The notes: a model not told the origin generated them from the letters alone. A stretch of DNA of 64,000 bases from Dryomyza anilis (GCA_951804985.1 OX638134.1:6572001-6636000); one strand, 5' to 3'. Shown: positions 1 through 12,640, numbered from the stretch's first letter. Program-made: numbers and translations.

Positions 1-108
1 GGCAATTTCAAAAAACATCTTAAATGGGAACCTATAATCGAAGTTCTATTGTTTAAATATTTATAGTACCTAATTTTTGAAAAACATATTATTTTTGAAG
101 TTTAGGCA

Positions 109-870
109 ATGTCTATTAAAAATTCACTTTTTCACTAAAAATTCACTTTTTTCACTGAAAATTCAATTTTTCACTAAAAATTCAAATTTTCACTAAAAAT
201 TCCATTTTTCACTAAAAATTCAATTTTTCACTCAAAATTCAATTTTTCACTAAAAATTCAATTTTTCACTAAAAATTCAATTTTTCACTAAAAATTCAAT
301 TTTTCACTAAAAATTCAATTTTTCACTAAAAATTCAATTTTTCACTAAAATTAAATTTTTCACTAAAAATTTAATTTTTCACTAAAAATTCAATTTTTCA
401 CTAAAAATTCAATTTTTCACTAAAAATTCAATTTTTCACTATAAATTAAATTTTTCACTAAAAATTCAAATTTTCACTAAAATTTAAATTTTTCACTACA
501 AATTCAATTTTTCACTAAAAATTCAATTTTTCACTAAAAATTCAAATTTTCACCAAAAATTTCAATTTTTTTATTAAAAATTCAAATTTTCACTAAAAGT
601 TCAATTTTGCACTAAAAATTAAATTTCTCACTATAAATTCAATTTTTCACTAAAAATTCAATTTTTCACTAAAAATTTCATTTCTAACTAAAAATTCAAT
701 TTTTCACTAAAATTTCAATTTTTCACTAAAAATTCAATTTTTGACTAAAAATTCAATTTTTCACTAAAAATTCAATTTTTCACTAAAAATTAAAATTATT
801 ACTAAAAATTCAATTTCCACTTAAATTTAATTTTCCCTTAAATTTTGAATTTTTTTCACTAAAATTTCAT
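109..870 (+). repeat. 19-bp satellite array 1
   Basis: About 40 copies of TTCAATTTTTCACTAAAAA with scattered variants (TTCAAATTTTCACT, TTAAATTT). More diverged toward the right edge. Confidence 0.95.
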
Positions 871-2399
871 ACTACATTTTTTTTTGTTGATAATTTATAT
901 AAAAAAAATCTGTAAATTTCAACATTTTTTGGTACCTGTAAAAAATAATTTGATTTATGCAATAATTTGAAAAAACCATTCATGTTCATCGCACTTCAAC
1001 GATTAAATGCTCTAGATACTGAAAAAACAAACGTAAATCTTAGATTGACGTAAAATTTTCGGACCGTTTCTTTAAACGTATCGCACAACCAAATAAATAA
1101 CATAAAATTATAATCGATCTACCCAACACACACAAATCTATATATATATTAAATGAAAAGCAGTATTTTTGAAAAATTTAAACAAAACTATTTTTTTTTC
1201 TTGTTTTTGCGCCAGATTTTCGAATATGCTATAGTTTTGAAAATCAAATTGGCGTGAAGTGAAATGAAATGAATTCTATTCTGCTCTTTTGTTTATAAAT
1301 TGGTTTAATTCTTTGTGTAGTTTGGATCATTTTCAAAAGTGTTAAATAACTCATAGTTTGTTTTTTTTTTCAGAGAAATTGTGAAATCATACAAAATAAT
1401 ACTATAACGCAATTCTTAATTTTTACTGTAGTTCTTTTTGTAATATATACAAAGTTATAATTCAAACTATAAAAATGATTGCAGCATATTCAAATGTCCG
1501 ATGATATTGTATAGAAATTTCAATTTGATGGAATTGTTTTTGTTGTTCCAAATTGCTTTTTGTATAGAAAATATACCAGAATGTTGACTTTATAATATTG
1601 AAATTGATTGAAATTAAAATATTTGACAACAGAAATCGAATTGAATTCAATTCACATTATTTGAACGGATTGGCGAAATTTTTGAATGCACCATCTGGAA
1701 ACTATCGTATTTGCAACGGGTAAATCCTGTACCCACAAAAAAAGGACTCTACCAAACATAATTTTACAGGCATTAGACAATTTTACATTACATGTATGTT
1801 TGAAATTTTTTGTAAACGTAATAAATAATTGCCTGATAATTCATTTGTGAACTGGGTTGTATTGAGACTTGAACAGTGTTGTAATGAGCTCTGATTAACA
1901 TTATGATGTCTCGGAAACATTTTGATGTTGCCCCAAACAAAATAAATATTAAACCGAAACATAAATATGTTCAAAATAAAACGATCTGAATATAAATATG
2001 TTTCCAGAGAAACATATAAGTTGTTTAAGTTCAAAAATTGTATGTTTGTAGTATGTTTGGAATGAAATCACGAAATTTAAATATTGTTTTTTTATTTATT
2101 AACATTTATTAAAAATCTTTAAACATGCAACGTTTGTCGCTCGTATTATATATGGGAATTTATAATATTTGAATTCATATACACATTTTTAAATGCAAAA
2201 ATATATAATTGGTTTAAAACTCAAGCAAGTACAAGTGACAGCATCAATGAATCCACATTTGCGCCAGCAATCGCAGGATCAATTAAATTATATACTGCAC
2301 TATTAAATTATATATTACACTTTGTTACTATTTGTACTTTTTGTATTATCTTTTGTATATTTATTTAAATTACAAATGAATAAATTAATACCGATACGA
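871..2399. other. AT-rich DNA, no gene seen
   Basis: Short ORFs on the minus strand only, of chance length and composition. Nothing else recognised. Confidence 0.4.
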
Positions 2400-2800
2400 A
2401 CACGTTTTCTCAACGAACAACAAAAGACACGTAGGCAGAAAATGCCGAAGAGTGTTGCAAGAATACTTAAATTTACATTTAATTTAATTTTTTTGTTGTT
2501 TTGGTTTTCAAACATCAGTATGTTTAAAAGGACCCAATACATACTTCAAACGACGACAAAAAAGACGTTGGTAGAAAATTCTACTCAACGAGTGCCAACT
2601 TCGTATACAAGATGAATGTTGGAAGAATACATTTATTTAAATGCAATTTCTTTTTTGTTTGTTTTTAAACATAAATATGTTCAAACGATGGCAAAAGAGA
2701 CGTATGTAGAAAATGCTGCTCAACTTCGTCTGTCGATAACTTACCGAATATAGACGAGCGTTGCGAACATACGTTTAATTAAATTTGAAAAGAATTGTAT
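2400..2800. repeat. Three diverged ~135-bp direct repeats
   Basis: AAAAGACACGTAGGCAGAAA (2421), AAAAAGACGTTGGTAGAAAA (~2557) and AAAAGAGACGTATGTAGAAA (~2692), with AACATAAATATGTTCAAA also recurring near 1959 and 2668. The 97-codon plus ORF here is not conserved between units. Confidence 0.45.
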
Positions 2801-3028
2801 GTTTGTTTTGAAACAAAGTTTTGATCAAGTAAACTGCCATGAAATAGTTTATTCAAATGCAATTAAAGTTTTATGTTCGTATTGTAACATAATTATGGTC
2901 AATTGGACAGATTCTGCTGGTCAATATAATAATGTTTAGACATAGTAATATGTTATTAGAATATGAAAAAAAGAAAATAAATTCTATTTCGAATATAATT
3001 TAATTACACTTCATTTCAAATACATGTA

Positions 3029-3245
3029 CATTCAGAAAAAAACTCATAAAATCCAATTAATAATTGTCAATAGGACAGTTATTGATTTAATAGTATACAA
3101 AAAATAAATATTTTCATACAAACTCAAATAAATTTTATAGTATTTTGTAGTATTTAATAGGATTCACCAATTGAGTTAATAGTTTATCGGATAGTTTATT
3201 GACTAATTTATTGACTAATTTTAATAGTAAAAACTATCTGTATTT
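3029..3245. mobile_element. CACCCAG-type MITE, degenerate copy
   Basis: Starts ACATTCAGAAAAAAACTC and carries the family's diagnostic interior (CAATAGGACAGTTATTGATT, AATAGTATACAAAAAATAAA). The right terminus is worn. Confidence 0.55.
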
Positions 3246-3366
3246 CAATTTCGTATTACTTTTCAATTATATTCAAACATATTCAAACAAATCTTTTTCT
3301 ATCCGTGTATTAGATAAAACATGATTATTGCCTTGCCATGTCCATTAGACTGATTCAAAATCATAA

Positions 3367-3795
3367 CACTAGTAGAAATTTTGGTAGGGCCATGGTCATG
3401 AAGTGATCATGTCATTATTTGAGGTGATCGGGATATGACGAGGCCCATAATGTCCTTGTAACGCAGTGTCCTGATCATGTATTGACCTCAGGCCATGATC
3501 ATGTACTGATCGGGCAATTCCCCATTTTAATATTTACCTGACAATTGCCTTGTCTGAGCCCGAGCATAATAGGGTTTCTCTCATTAATCTCGACCATTGC
3601 CTGATACTAATTTCGTTATGAGGAACAAATAATGTAGCTATGATCGGGAACATTGACTGTTTAGATAATGTAAACCCTGCTATGGTAAGCATGATAAGGG
3701 CATGCAAAGGCAATGATCATATTTTCTCTAAAAGGGCTTACCCAACGAAAACCCGATCATTTCCCGATGGCGCATCGGGCAAATTTCTACTAGGG
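3367..3795. mobile_element. CTAGTAGAAATT-type MITE, copy 1
   Basis: Inverted termini CACTAGTAGAAATTTT (3367) and AAATTTCTACTAGGG (3781-3795). The interior is rich in GATCATG/CATGATC words and holds no ORF. Confidence 0.65.
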
Positions 3796-4000
3796 AAAAT
3801 GTAAAAATGTTCCGCACGCCTCGACTTTCTGAAACTAGAACCTCTATAACTAGGAACAAGCTTTTAAATGCAAACAAAAAAACAATCAACTATTATAAAA
3901 AAAAAACATTAAAATCGAAAAAAATAACTAAACCGTTCTATTTTATGAAATCTGCCAACGATTTTTTATTTATTTTGATCTTATAATACACGGGAGGGAT

Positions 4001-4621
4001 ATCCGGAGCATTTTTTTTTTTTTTTTTGGAATATCTACTAAGATCCACAGCACTCAGACAGACTATATCCATTGTACTGTGAAATCTATTCCCTACAATT
4101 TTGTGGTAAATATCACCACGAGCGCCCATGCCCAAGCCGGGATTCGAACCCGAGACCTTCAGAATGCAAGTCCAGCGCGCTACCTCTGGACTGCTGAGGC
4201 CGGCGGAGCATAGTTGCCAACCAAAATTCACACGAAAAATAAAATACCTTTTTCCCCTACGACTTGTTAAGAATTCCCACAGCAATTCAAAATTACCACA
4301 AAAATTCCCACAAGCATTAAAAATTACAACAAAAATATCACAGCAAGTAAAAATATTGAAAAAATAACACCAAAATTCTTAATTAATTAAAAATTACCAT
4401 ATAAATCCCATGAAAATTAAAAACCAATTGAAAATCAAAACTTAATTTTTTCACATAACAAATGATATGTTTAAATCACAAAATTTACATTTGGTGTGTT
4501 CGTAAATTGTAAAAAAAATTCCGACAGCAATTAAAAATGTCCATGGGAATTACCTTTCCCACAGCAATTAAAAATTACCACAAATGAAAAATTTCCCACG
4601 GAACTGGCAACTATGATCCGG
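4001..4621. mobile_element. MITE-like element with 17-bp termini, split by SINE copy 1
   Basis: Removing the SINE and one CGGAGCA copy leaves a ~420-bp unit. It starts CCGGAGCATAGTTGCCA (4003-4010 plus 4211-4219) and ends TGGCAACTATGATCCGG (4605-4621), an inverted repeat with one mismatch in 17. The interior is made of short repeats of AATTACCACAAAAATTCCCA type. The SINE sits inside the left terminus, so it is the younger insertion. Confidence 0.6.
4011..4203 (-). mobile_element. tRNA-derived SINE, copy 1
   Basis: On the minus strand, a ~175-bp body carries a pol III B-box (GGGTTCGAATCCCGG) in a tRNA-like head (GGCCTCAGCAGTCCAGAGG… GCGCGCTGGACTTGC), a short unrelated body and a 17-bp poly(A) tail (T-run 4011-4027). 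It is flanked by a direct repeat, CGGAGCA at 4004-4010 and 4204-4210, consistent with target-primed insertion. It shares nearly its whole length with the copy at 15729-15924. Confidence 0.85.
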
Positions 4622-6454
4622 AGAGATATTAAATAATTTGGGGTGGGCATCGACTTTAGGGTTGAGAGTGTTTTAGTCTATCTGTTTACTAATAATACGA
4701 TATCTAAATACATAAGTGTGATATATCCTTTTAAATTGTATATGTAATAATACAAAAATGTTATTCGAAACTCGTTAGAATAAAATTCGAAAAAATATGA
4801 CAATTAAATTTGCTATAGTAAGAAAAACATTTTATATGTTTGGCAAACCATGAAACTTTAACGGGTAACTAAATATTAATAATTTTAAAAATCATAATTT
4901 AAGTAAATGATTTATAGTTAAGAAAAAAAGAAAATATAATGATACATTTTTTTTTTACTTGAAGCAATAATAATTTTATGGAAAATGATCTTAGTTTAAA
5001 AGGTCCTAGTTTGAGATAGTCGATGCGGAGCGAAAGAAAAATTAATTCTAAATTGTTCATACAAATTTGAATCAGTCTAATGCTTATATTATGTACTCCA
5101 TAGTATATTTGACATTGTCTCATTTGTCAATGATCAATATCAGAGGTGCCTTAGTCAACCTTGTAAGCTAGTATCAATTGTGAGTAGTGACAGAAACATT
5201 AATTTTATTTTTATTAAACGGCATTCCATCGGAAATACTTTTAATTCCTGATATGGAAATAATATCAATAGCCGTACTTCAAACACAACTAACCCGAGTG
5301 AAAACTGGTTAAGGGCTGCCTTATTTCACATCCGTCCCTGATCAGAATACGATATGGAAATGATCCTGATCAGGGTCGACTAAGGTAATCCTTATTTCAT
5401 ATCCACGTTAGGCAAACTATCCATCCTTTACAAAAAAATCCTGATCTGATCACTTAACGTTACCTGAACTTATAAGTGTCAGTTCAGTCAAAACCTTATT
5501 GGAAATTATATTTTTTATTCGAATTGTCAAAAAAAATAAATAAACGAATACTTGAACTCGATGTTAAAGTGAATCTGAATTTTATTCGAAATTTATAGTT
5601 TTAAATTGCCATTTCGTTGATATTTGAATTCCAGAACTTCATGTATATCGATTATTTTAAAATATCACGTACGACGAATCAAACAAAAACTAATAGAAAT
5701 AATCAATTTTTAATAATTTCAAGGTTACTAAAAAATAAATAATAATGACATCAAAACATTTATATATTTTGAAGTAAATTCTCTTCTAGAGTACATTATT
5801 CAATTTACCATTTAAGTAGGCAAATATGATGCCTCCATGCTAATTGACTTGGCCTCAGAACGCAAAATTCACTTGTTTGCTTCTTGGCCCATATTTTTGG
5901 CATCCCGCCAATCAATAAAATTTTGCTAAATTTATCAAAATTTCATTCTGAAACAAAAATAAAAAATTAAGATAAATATGCAAAAACTTGTTAGATTCTG
6001 TTGGAAACGTTTTACCCAAGCGAATATTTATTGAAAATTATAAATTATATATGTATCAAAAACACAAGAGAAAAAAAACGACAATAACGAATTTTAATTG
6101 TTTCAACATTTATGTTAATTTATCAAAAACATTTAACAGCTGGTTATACAAGCATGTTTTGAAATTTGCGTTTGAACCAAATTAATTTGATTTGAAGTTT
6201 TTTTTTTTTGGTTTTTTGGAAAATTGATTTTGGTTATTCATTTCAAAATTATATAAAAAATGGAATACTGTCGAAATTAATTTTCTTCATCAGAAATCAT
6301 TTCGACCATTTTAATCAATTGTTATTTTTAATAATTTCAAAATCTTCTTTTTAAATTCTAAAATTTTGAAAAACTACAAAATAAAAAGAAAAATTGACTA
6401 AAACTCAATTTTTACATAACATACAAAATTTTTCATTCAATTTTCAATAAAAAA
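4622..6454. other. AT-rich DNA, no gene seen
   Basis: A GATCAGG-rich patch (5330-5460, TCCCTGATCAGAAT, GATCCTGATCAGGGTCGA) may be a worn inverted-repeat element. Otherwise nothing. Confidence 0.4.
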
Positions 6455-7865
6455 AATAAATTTTCACTAATAATTCAAATTTTCACTAAAAATTCAATTT
6501 TTCACTAAAAATTCAATTTTTCACTAAAAATTCAATTTTTCACTAAAAATTCAATTTTTTACTAACATTCAATTTTTCACTAAAAATTCAATTTTTCACT
6601 AAAATTCAATTTTTCACTAACATTCAATTTTTCACTAAAAATTCAATTTTTCACTAAAATTCAATTTTTCACTAATAATTCAATTTTTCACTAAAAGTTC
6701 AAATTTTCACTAGAAATTCAATTTTTCACTAAAAATTCAAGTTTTAACTAAAAATTCAATTTTTCACTCAAAATTCAATTTTTCACTCAAAATTCAATTT
6801 TTCACTCACTAAAAATTCAAATTTAATTTTTCACTAAAAATTCAATTTTTCACTAAAAATTCAAATTTTCACTGAAAATTCATTCAAAATTCAATTTTTC
6901 ACTAAAAATTCAAATTTTCACTGAAAATTCAATTTTTCACTAAAAATTCAATTTTTCACTAAAAATTCAATTTTTCACTAAAAATTCAATTTTTCACTAA
7001 AAATTCAAATTTTCACTGAAAATTCATTCAAAATTCAATTTTTCACTAAAAATTCAAATTTTCACTGAAAATTCAATTTTTCACTAAAAATTCAATTTTT
7101 CACTAAAAATTCAATTTTTCACAAAAATTCGATTTTTCACTAAAAATTAAATTTTTTACTAAAAATTCAATTTTTACTAAAAATTCAATTTTTACTAAAA
7201 ATTCAAAAATTCAATTTTTCACTAAAATATCAATTTTTCACTAAAAATTCAATTTTTCACTAAAATTCAATTTTTCCCTCAAAATTGAATTTTTCACTAA
7301 AATTCAATTTTTCCCTCAAAATTCAATTTTCATTAAAAATTCAATTTTTCACTAAAAATTCAATTTTTCACTAAAAATTTAATTTTTCACTAAAAGTTCA
7401 AATTTTCACTAGAAATTCAAGTTTGCACTAAAAATTCAAATTTTCACTAAAAATTCAAATTTTCACTAAAAATTCAAATTTTCACTAAAAATTCAATTTT
7501 TCACTCAAAATTCAATTTTTCACTCAAAATTCAATTTTTCACTCAAAATTCAATTTTTCATTCACTCACTAAAAATTAAAATTTAATATTTCACTAAAAA
7601 TTCAATTTTTCACTAAAAATGTAATTTACCACTAAAAGTTAAATTTTTCACTAAAATGCAATTTTTCCCTCAAAATTCAATATTTACCTAAAATTTCTAT
7701 TTTTCACTAAAAATTCAATTTTTCACTAAAAATTCAATTTTTCACTAAAAATTCAATTTTTCACTAAAAATTCAATTTTTCACTAAAAATTCAAATTTTC
7801 ACTGAAAATTCAAATTTTCACTAAAAATTTAATTTTGTCACTAAAAATTCAATTTTTCACTAAAA
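6455..7865 (+). repeat. 19-bp satellite array 2
   Basis: The same unit and orientation as array 1, with ~70 copies. It includes a local higher-order duplication: a block ending CACTGAAAATTCATTC recurs at about 6865-6890 and 7005-7030. Confidence 0.95.
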
Positions 7866-7869
7866 AAAT

Positions 7870-9042
7870 ATTTTTTTTTATTATTTTTTAATTTTTCACA
7901 AAAATATATTTTATCACTATAAAAAATTAAAATTAAATTTTTCATTCAAAATTAAATTTGTCATTTAAATTTATTTTTCACAAAGTTAATATTATTCTCT
8001 AAAAATATAATTGTTTTTGTTATTAAATTTATCACTTTACTTCTTTTTTATTTCTTTACTTTATACATTTTGTATTTTATATTTTATATTTTATTTTTTT
8101 ACCAAACGAACGTTGTAACAATCCATAGTGAATACGCCTTTTTCCCTTTCCTGTCGACTCGAATAAAGCGCCAGTAAGCGGAAAAAGACAAATCAACTAG
8201 AATTCAAAATTTCCAACACTTGCAATATATTATATTTCAAATATATTATTAACTTTTGACACGACCAACACACACAATTAATTATAATTTCATTATGAAC
8301 ACATCAAATATACATTTATCATGAAATGAAATGCAAAAGAAAAGAACACTACTAAAATTTAAATTAAAAATATAAAAATAACACATTCAAAAAGAAATAT
8401 CACTTTGCCGCCATCTGTTATACATTCGCGATATAGAACGTATTACGTTATTCGACGTTTGCTTTTTGTTGTTCTATTGGAGTTGAGCACATTTTTCTGA
8501 GATATAAAAATTATAGATTTATTTTAGATTTTGATAAATATTTCATTTTAGACAGCGACAGATTTTATAGTATTAATTTTGGTAAATTCATGGTACAATA
8601 TTATTAAGTCAATAGAAAAATACTATAAAATTAATAGTTTAATATTATAAAATAAATAGTAAAATACTATTAAATAAATAGTATAATACGATTAAATTAA
8701 TAGTTTAATACCATAAAATTCATAGTAATATACTATAATTAAACACTATAAAAATATGAAAAATATTTAATTTATATTCATATTTATTAGTCTTTTTATA
8801 ATATTTAAAGCACTTTGTTTTTTTTTTTAATCTGCAGCATTTTTTTATGTTTTTAAATATATTTTATCTATGCTACAGCACACATATAAATTCAGAATCT
8901 TTATGTGCACAAAAACAAAATATTAAAATTTAACTCACTATAAATATTTCGAAGTTGTCGCCGTTGTCAAAATTAGGATTATAATTCAGTCAATGTGACA
9001 CATTTGCAATGTGACGCTAACATGCGTCACTATGCCAAGCAG
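7870..9042. other. AT-rich DNA, no gene seen
   Basis: Apart from the worn repeats at 8565-8760, only low-complexity sequence and a short GC-richer patch at 8120-8200. Confidence 0.4.
8565..8760. repeat. Degenerate AATAGTATAATACTATTAAA repeats
   Basis: Five or so worn repeats of ~27 bp, related in wording to the interior of the CACCCAG MITEs. Confidence 0.5.
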
Positions 9043-9325
9043 CAGCACGAGTTTCTAAAAAAAGAAAAAAAAAAATGAGAAAAAGAAAATAAAAATAATA
9101 AAACCAAAAAATTATTTAAAAACAGCAAAAGCTACTTTAAAACTTGAGGGCGACGTCTGTAATAGCACGAGTTTCCAATAAATATTATAAAAAATATAAT
9201 AAAAAAAAACTAAAACTAAAAAAAGAAGAAAAAAACTAAAAAAGAAAAATCTATAAAAGAAAAAAAATGACTGAAAATTCATTTAAAAACCGGCAAAACT
9301 AAATCAAAACTAGAGGGCGTCCGTC
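9043..9325. repeat. Diverged tandem duplication (~140 bp x 2)
   Basis: AGCACGAGTTTC followed by an A-rich filler and CAAAACT(A/T)GAGGGCG occurs twice (from ~9043 and ~9166). Confidence 0.55.
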
Positions 9326-9608
9326 TATGTGCGCGAGAGTGGGTCACCACAGCATGCAGCTAATGAGCAAGACTCCTGTCACAGAAATAGCAGTCGGTTT
9401 TTATTTTTAATGTTTTAATTTTAATTTTTTTTTTAATTTGTTTTTTTAATTTTTAATTTTCTTTTATATTAATTTTATATTTTTCCTTTTTATTATTTAA
9501 ATTGAAAAATCCTATCAAAATAAATAAATTGTGTACAAAAACAATTTTGTTGACGACTGAGTGTGTGAAATAAATTTTATAATAACGACCTCGCCGCAGT
9601 GCCGTTAA

Positions 9609-9863
9609 TTACGTGCTACGCGTTATGCTGTTTGCTACGTAGTATCTTGGGATTTACCGGAAAATGAAGAATACAAGCAACGTCAGAGACGCCATAATTA
9701 CAACATGGCGTCGCTTGCCGCCGCCGCCTGCCGCCAAGGCGACATTTTCATTCACTACGAACGCCGCAATATCGCTCACACTGGCGACAACGAAAAGCGC
9801 GCCAATTTTAAGTGCGCTCGAACGACTCCATTCTTGGCCGTTGGGGGCGCCGTTGTCGAATGA
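9609..9863 (+). CDS. Candidate coding exon or small ORF, unidentified
   Basis: A GC-rich island in AT-rich DNA. The frame is open from 9609 to TGA at 9861-9863. An internal ATG at 9705 in a good fly context (ACAACATGG) would give a 52-residue product: MASLAAAACRQGDIFIHYER, continuing through HTGDNEKRANFKCA to GGAVVE. Codons favour C/G endings (GCC, CGC, GGC, GAC, CAC, AAG), as in expressed fly genes. An AG at 9641-9642 could be an acceptor, giving an exon reading SWDLPENEEYKQRQRRHNYN before the ATG. A second frame (9664-9876) is also open and runs to a GTGAGT donor-like site at 9872. I recognise no family, and it may be conserved non-coding DNA. Confidence 0.3.
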   Translation, partial: LRATRYAVCYVVSWDLPENEEYKQRQRRHNYNMASLAAAACRQGDIFIHYERRNIAHTGDNEKRANFKCARTTPFLAVGGAVVE

Positions 9864-9879
9864 GATGTCGCCGTGAGTG

Positions 9880-10690
9880 GCTGAGGTATTAGTTTGATAC
9901 GAAAATTATGTGTGAATATATAGTGTTATATGTTTTTGAGGATGTGAATTATTTAGAAACTGTTTTTAGCTAATGTTTTGGGACGTCATTTCAATATTTT
10001 AATGTTCAATTTTGTAGAAATTGGAATGGAAAACTGAAATCTATTAAAATTGAAAATTTTCAAAAATATTAAGCTACAAATTAGTAAATTCTAAAATACT
10101 CAAATACAAAATATTAAAAAAACAAAATAAATAAATTAAAAAGCAAATGTTGCAAATATAAATCCTGACGAATACTCCTTTGGGTTTTGAGCTTTACCAC
10201 CTTTTAATCAAATTAATCTTGGACACAAACAATTCATGGCGTATACTTCATCACTATCCCTAGTACAAATTTTTCAAGATCGGCATCGGGAGATAATCAT
10301 TGACGGTTTTCCTTATTATAACGTGATCACTTTCATGACCAATACAAGATCATTATAGCGGAAAATTCAACAAAGAATACTGCATCGGAAAATAATTACT
10401 TTTCTGGATCACTAAAATACTACTAAAAATACTTGTAAATAATTTATAGCTTAATCTTACCAACCGCATTTTTACCCAGACAATTCTTCCCCAAGCTCAT
10501 ATACATTACTTTCAATTGGTTTGTCTCAGTATCCCACAATAGAGTCAAGGAAGCTCAAATTCATTTGAAAATTAAATAAACAAAATGTCCTGGAACAATA
10601 CAAACACAAAAAAACTTAAATCTCATCGAATTTGTGAATTTGACTTTATCCAGAGGACTTAAAGATTGCAAAAACAATGAAGTTGAAGTA
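9880..10690. other. AT-rich DNA downstream of the candidate exon
   Basis: No poly(A) signal close to 9863. AAAATAAATAAATT lies near 10124. CATCGGGAGATAATCATTGA near 10281 resembles wording in the CTAGTAG MITEs. Nothing else. Confidence 0.35.
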
Positions 10691-10691
10691 T

Positions 10692-10868
10692 ACAATCAGA
10701 AAGAAGATACCATAAAATTAATAGGTTTTTAATATTGAAATTAGTTAATAGGATAAATAAAATACTACAAAATACTTTAAATTTTTTTTTATTGTTTTTT
10801 TGTATACTATTAAATCAATAGTTGTCCTATTGACAAATTTTAATAGGATTTTATGATTTTATGCTATA
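10692..10868. mobile_element. CACCCAG-type MITE, degenerate copy
   Basis: ACAATCAGAAAGAAGATACC start; ACTATTAAATCAATAGTTGT and CCTATTGACAAATTTTAATA interior; worn right end. Confidence 0.55.
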
Positions 10869-11313
10869 CATGTTAGACGAAAATTAATAGGTACAACTAA
10901 AAAATATATTTGTTACGTTTGATTGGTCATATCTTAGGTTAGATCCAGCCGCATTTCATGGGGGCTATTTTTAAATATTAGCTGAACTATTCTAAATGAA
11001 ATTGAAAAGAAATTTAATAGAAAATTAAAATTGCTAAGATTTAAAAGGCTCAAAATATATAGACAAACACGAGAATACTAAAAAAATGTAATACTAATAA
11101 ATTTTCATTCACCTAATAACTGATCCAAAATCAACACAATAATCCCTATGAACTTGAAAATAATTTGGCATAAAATACCCCAACGTACAAAACCGAAATA
11201 TCTAACAGAAATCGATAATATGAACCAATTTTATTTCTGATTCGATTGTAAATGTGTTATAGAAACTAAGTTGTAGTCCAAAAAAACGTAAAAGGATACC
11301 CCAGTCAAAATTT

Positions 11314-11580
11314 TGGACAGGGTCGAGATATTTTTAAAACATTTTTTCGACATATTTCAAACAGATAAAGGCGTAGTTTGTATCAAAAGCTGTTTGTTAC
11401 CTGCCCGTTCCCCAAATATGGCCGTTTCCCCAAATATGGCGTGAATCTGGCATACAAATTCCTAAATATTTCACAACCTTCTATAGACTTCCGAAAATAT
11501 TCCATTTATCTGTTTGTTTGCCGGAAATATGTCGGAAATATTCCTGAAAAATGACAGAAATTTTGACACTGCGATTTTCT
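11314..11580 (+). repeat. CGGAAATATTCC-family repeat, single copy
   Basis: TTTCAAACAGATAAAGGCGT … CCCAAATATGGCGTGAATCT … GCCGGAAATATGTCGGAAAT. A local 20-bp duplication of the CCCCAAATATGG phrase is present. Confidence 0.65.
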
Positions 11581-11791
11581 ATCTCAATTCAACAATTTTT
11601 TTCTATTTAATATTTTTTAATATTTAGATTTAAAAAAAAAAAACAAATTCAAAAGATCAAAAAAACAAAACAAATTTTATCTTTGACTCTGATTTTGTTT
11701 GTGATTTTAGTTTTTATGTTTTTTGTATTATATTATGACGGTTTCACTTTTGGTTTTATTTTTCTTTGACTCACATGTTATCAAATTTTAT

Positions 11792-12009
11792 ACACAGAAA
11801 AAAATATTATATAAATAATAGTTTTTTTACTATTAAAAATAGTCAATAGGATAAATTATTATTTTAATCGAAAAATACCATTAAATACTGGAATATACCA
11901 TGATATTGCCATTGAGTTTATATGAGATTTATTTTTTGTTTACTATTAAATCAATAATTGTGCTATTGACCAATTTTGATGGGATTTGATGGAATTTTTT
12001 TCTGGGTGT
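11792..12009. mobile_element. CACCCAG-type MITE, near-complete copy
   Basis: A ~218-bp element, ACACAGAAAAAAATATTATA … TTTTTTTCTGGGTGT, with mirror-image subterminal tracts. It immediately precedes the foldback element at 12035. Confidence 0.75.
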
Positions 12010-12034
12010 AGTTAATTCAAAGTTTCAATTTATA

Positions 12035-12640
12035 TAATTCGGCCATTCCATGTCAAACCGGGCGCTTTTCAACAAAAAATAACTTTATGAGCTTCCATAT
12101 TTTAGAAATTTTACAGACAGTTACAGTTCTATGCCAAAAATATTTGACATGTGTTTTTTTTTTATTAAAATAGATTTTTTCTGGCAGTTTTACACCTTAA
12201 TAAATTCAAAAATTTCGTCGATATTCAACATTTTGCAATTAGTTAAACTATTAAACATTTTGCATATTCAACATTTTGTATTTAGTTAAACTACTGTAGC
12301 ACGTGAACCATAAGTTCAATAGTGAACAATTTAGTCTCATTTTAAAGGTAACGAATTGGTATTTCTAATGGTTTGCTCATTTTTAATAAGAAATAATGGT
12401 CCGAAAGTTTTAAAACCTATTTTGGTGGTCAGTAAATAATTGCTTCACGTGCTACAGTCATTAAACTGAATGTAAAATGTTAAATTTCAACAAACAAAAT
12501 TTATTTATTAAGGGGTGGAACTACCAAACATGAAACACGTGTAAAATATTTTTCGACTAGAATAAGACCACAAATTTTCAACGAAATCAAAAATAGTAAA
12601 TCTTAAAAGTGACCGGTTTGCGTGCAATGGCCGATTTGTG
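12035..12640. mobile_element. Long inverted-repeat (foldback) element
   Basis: The outer ends are TCGGCCATTCCATGTCAAAC (12039) and, inverted, TCGGCCATTGCACGCAAACC (from 12634). The inner ends CTGTAGCACGTGAA (12294) and TTCACGTGCTACAG (12453) also pair. The element is thus almost entirely two arms of ~200-260 bp around a ~140-bp centre. No coding capacity. Confidence 0.65.

Noticed and set aside
109..870. CRISPR-like appearance of regularly spaced repeats
   Set aside because: The units are contiguous with no spacers, and the genome is that of an animal.
2315..2615. 97-codon plus ORF and 75-codon minus ORF
   Set aside because: They overlie diverged direct repeats with no conservation of frame between units.
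4128..4285. Possible tRNA gene or small protein at the GGTTCGAATCC sequence
   Set aside because: The tRNA-like head lacks a complete cloverleaf and is followed by a body, poly(A) tail and target duplication, so it is a SINE. The same holds at 15729-15924.
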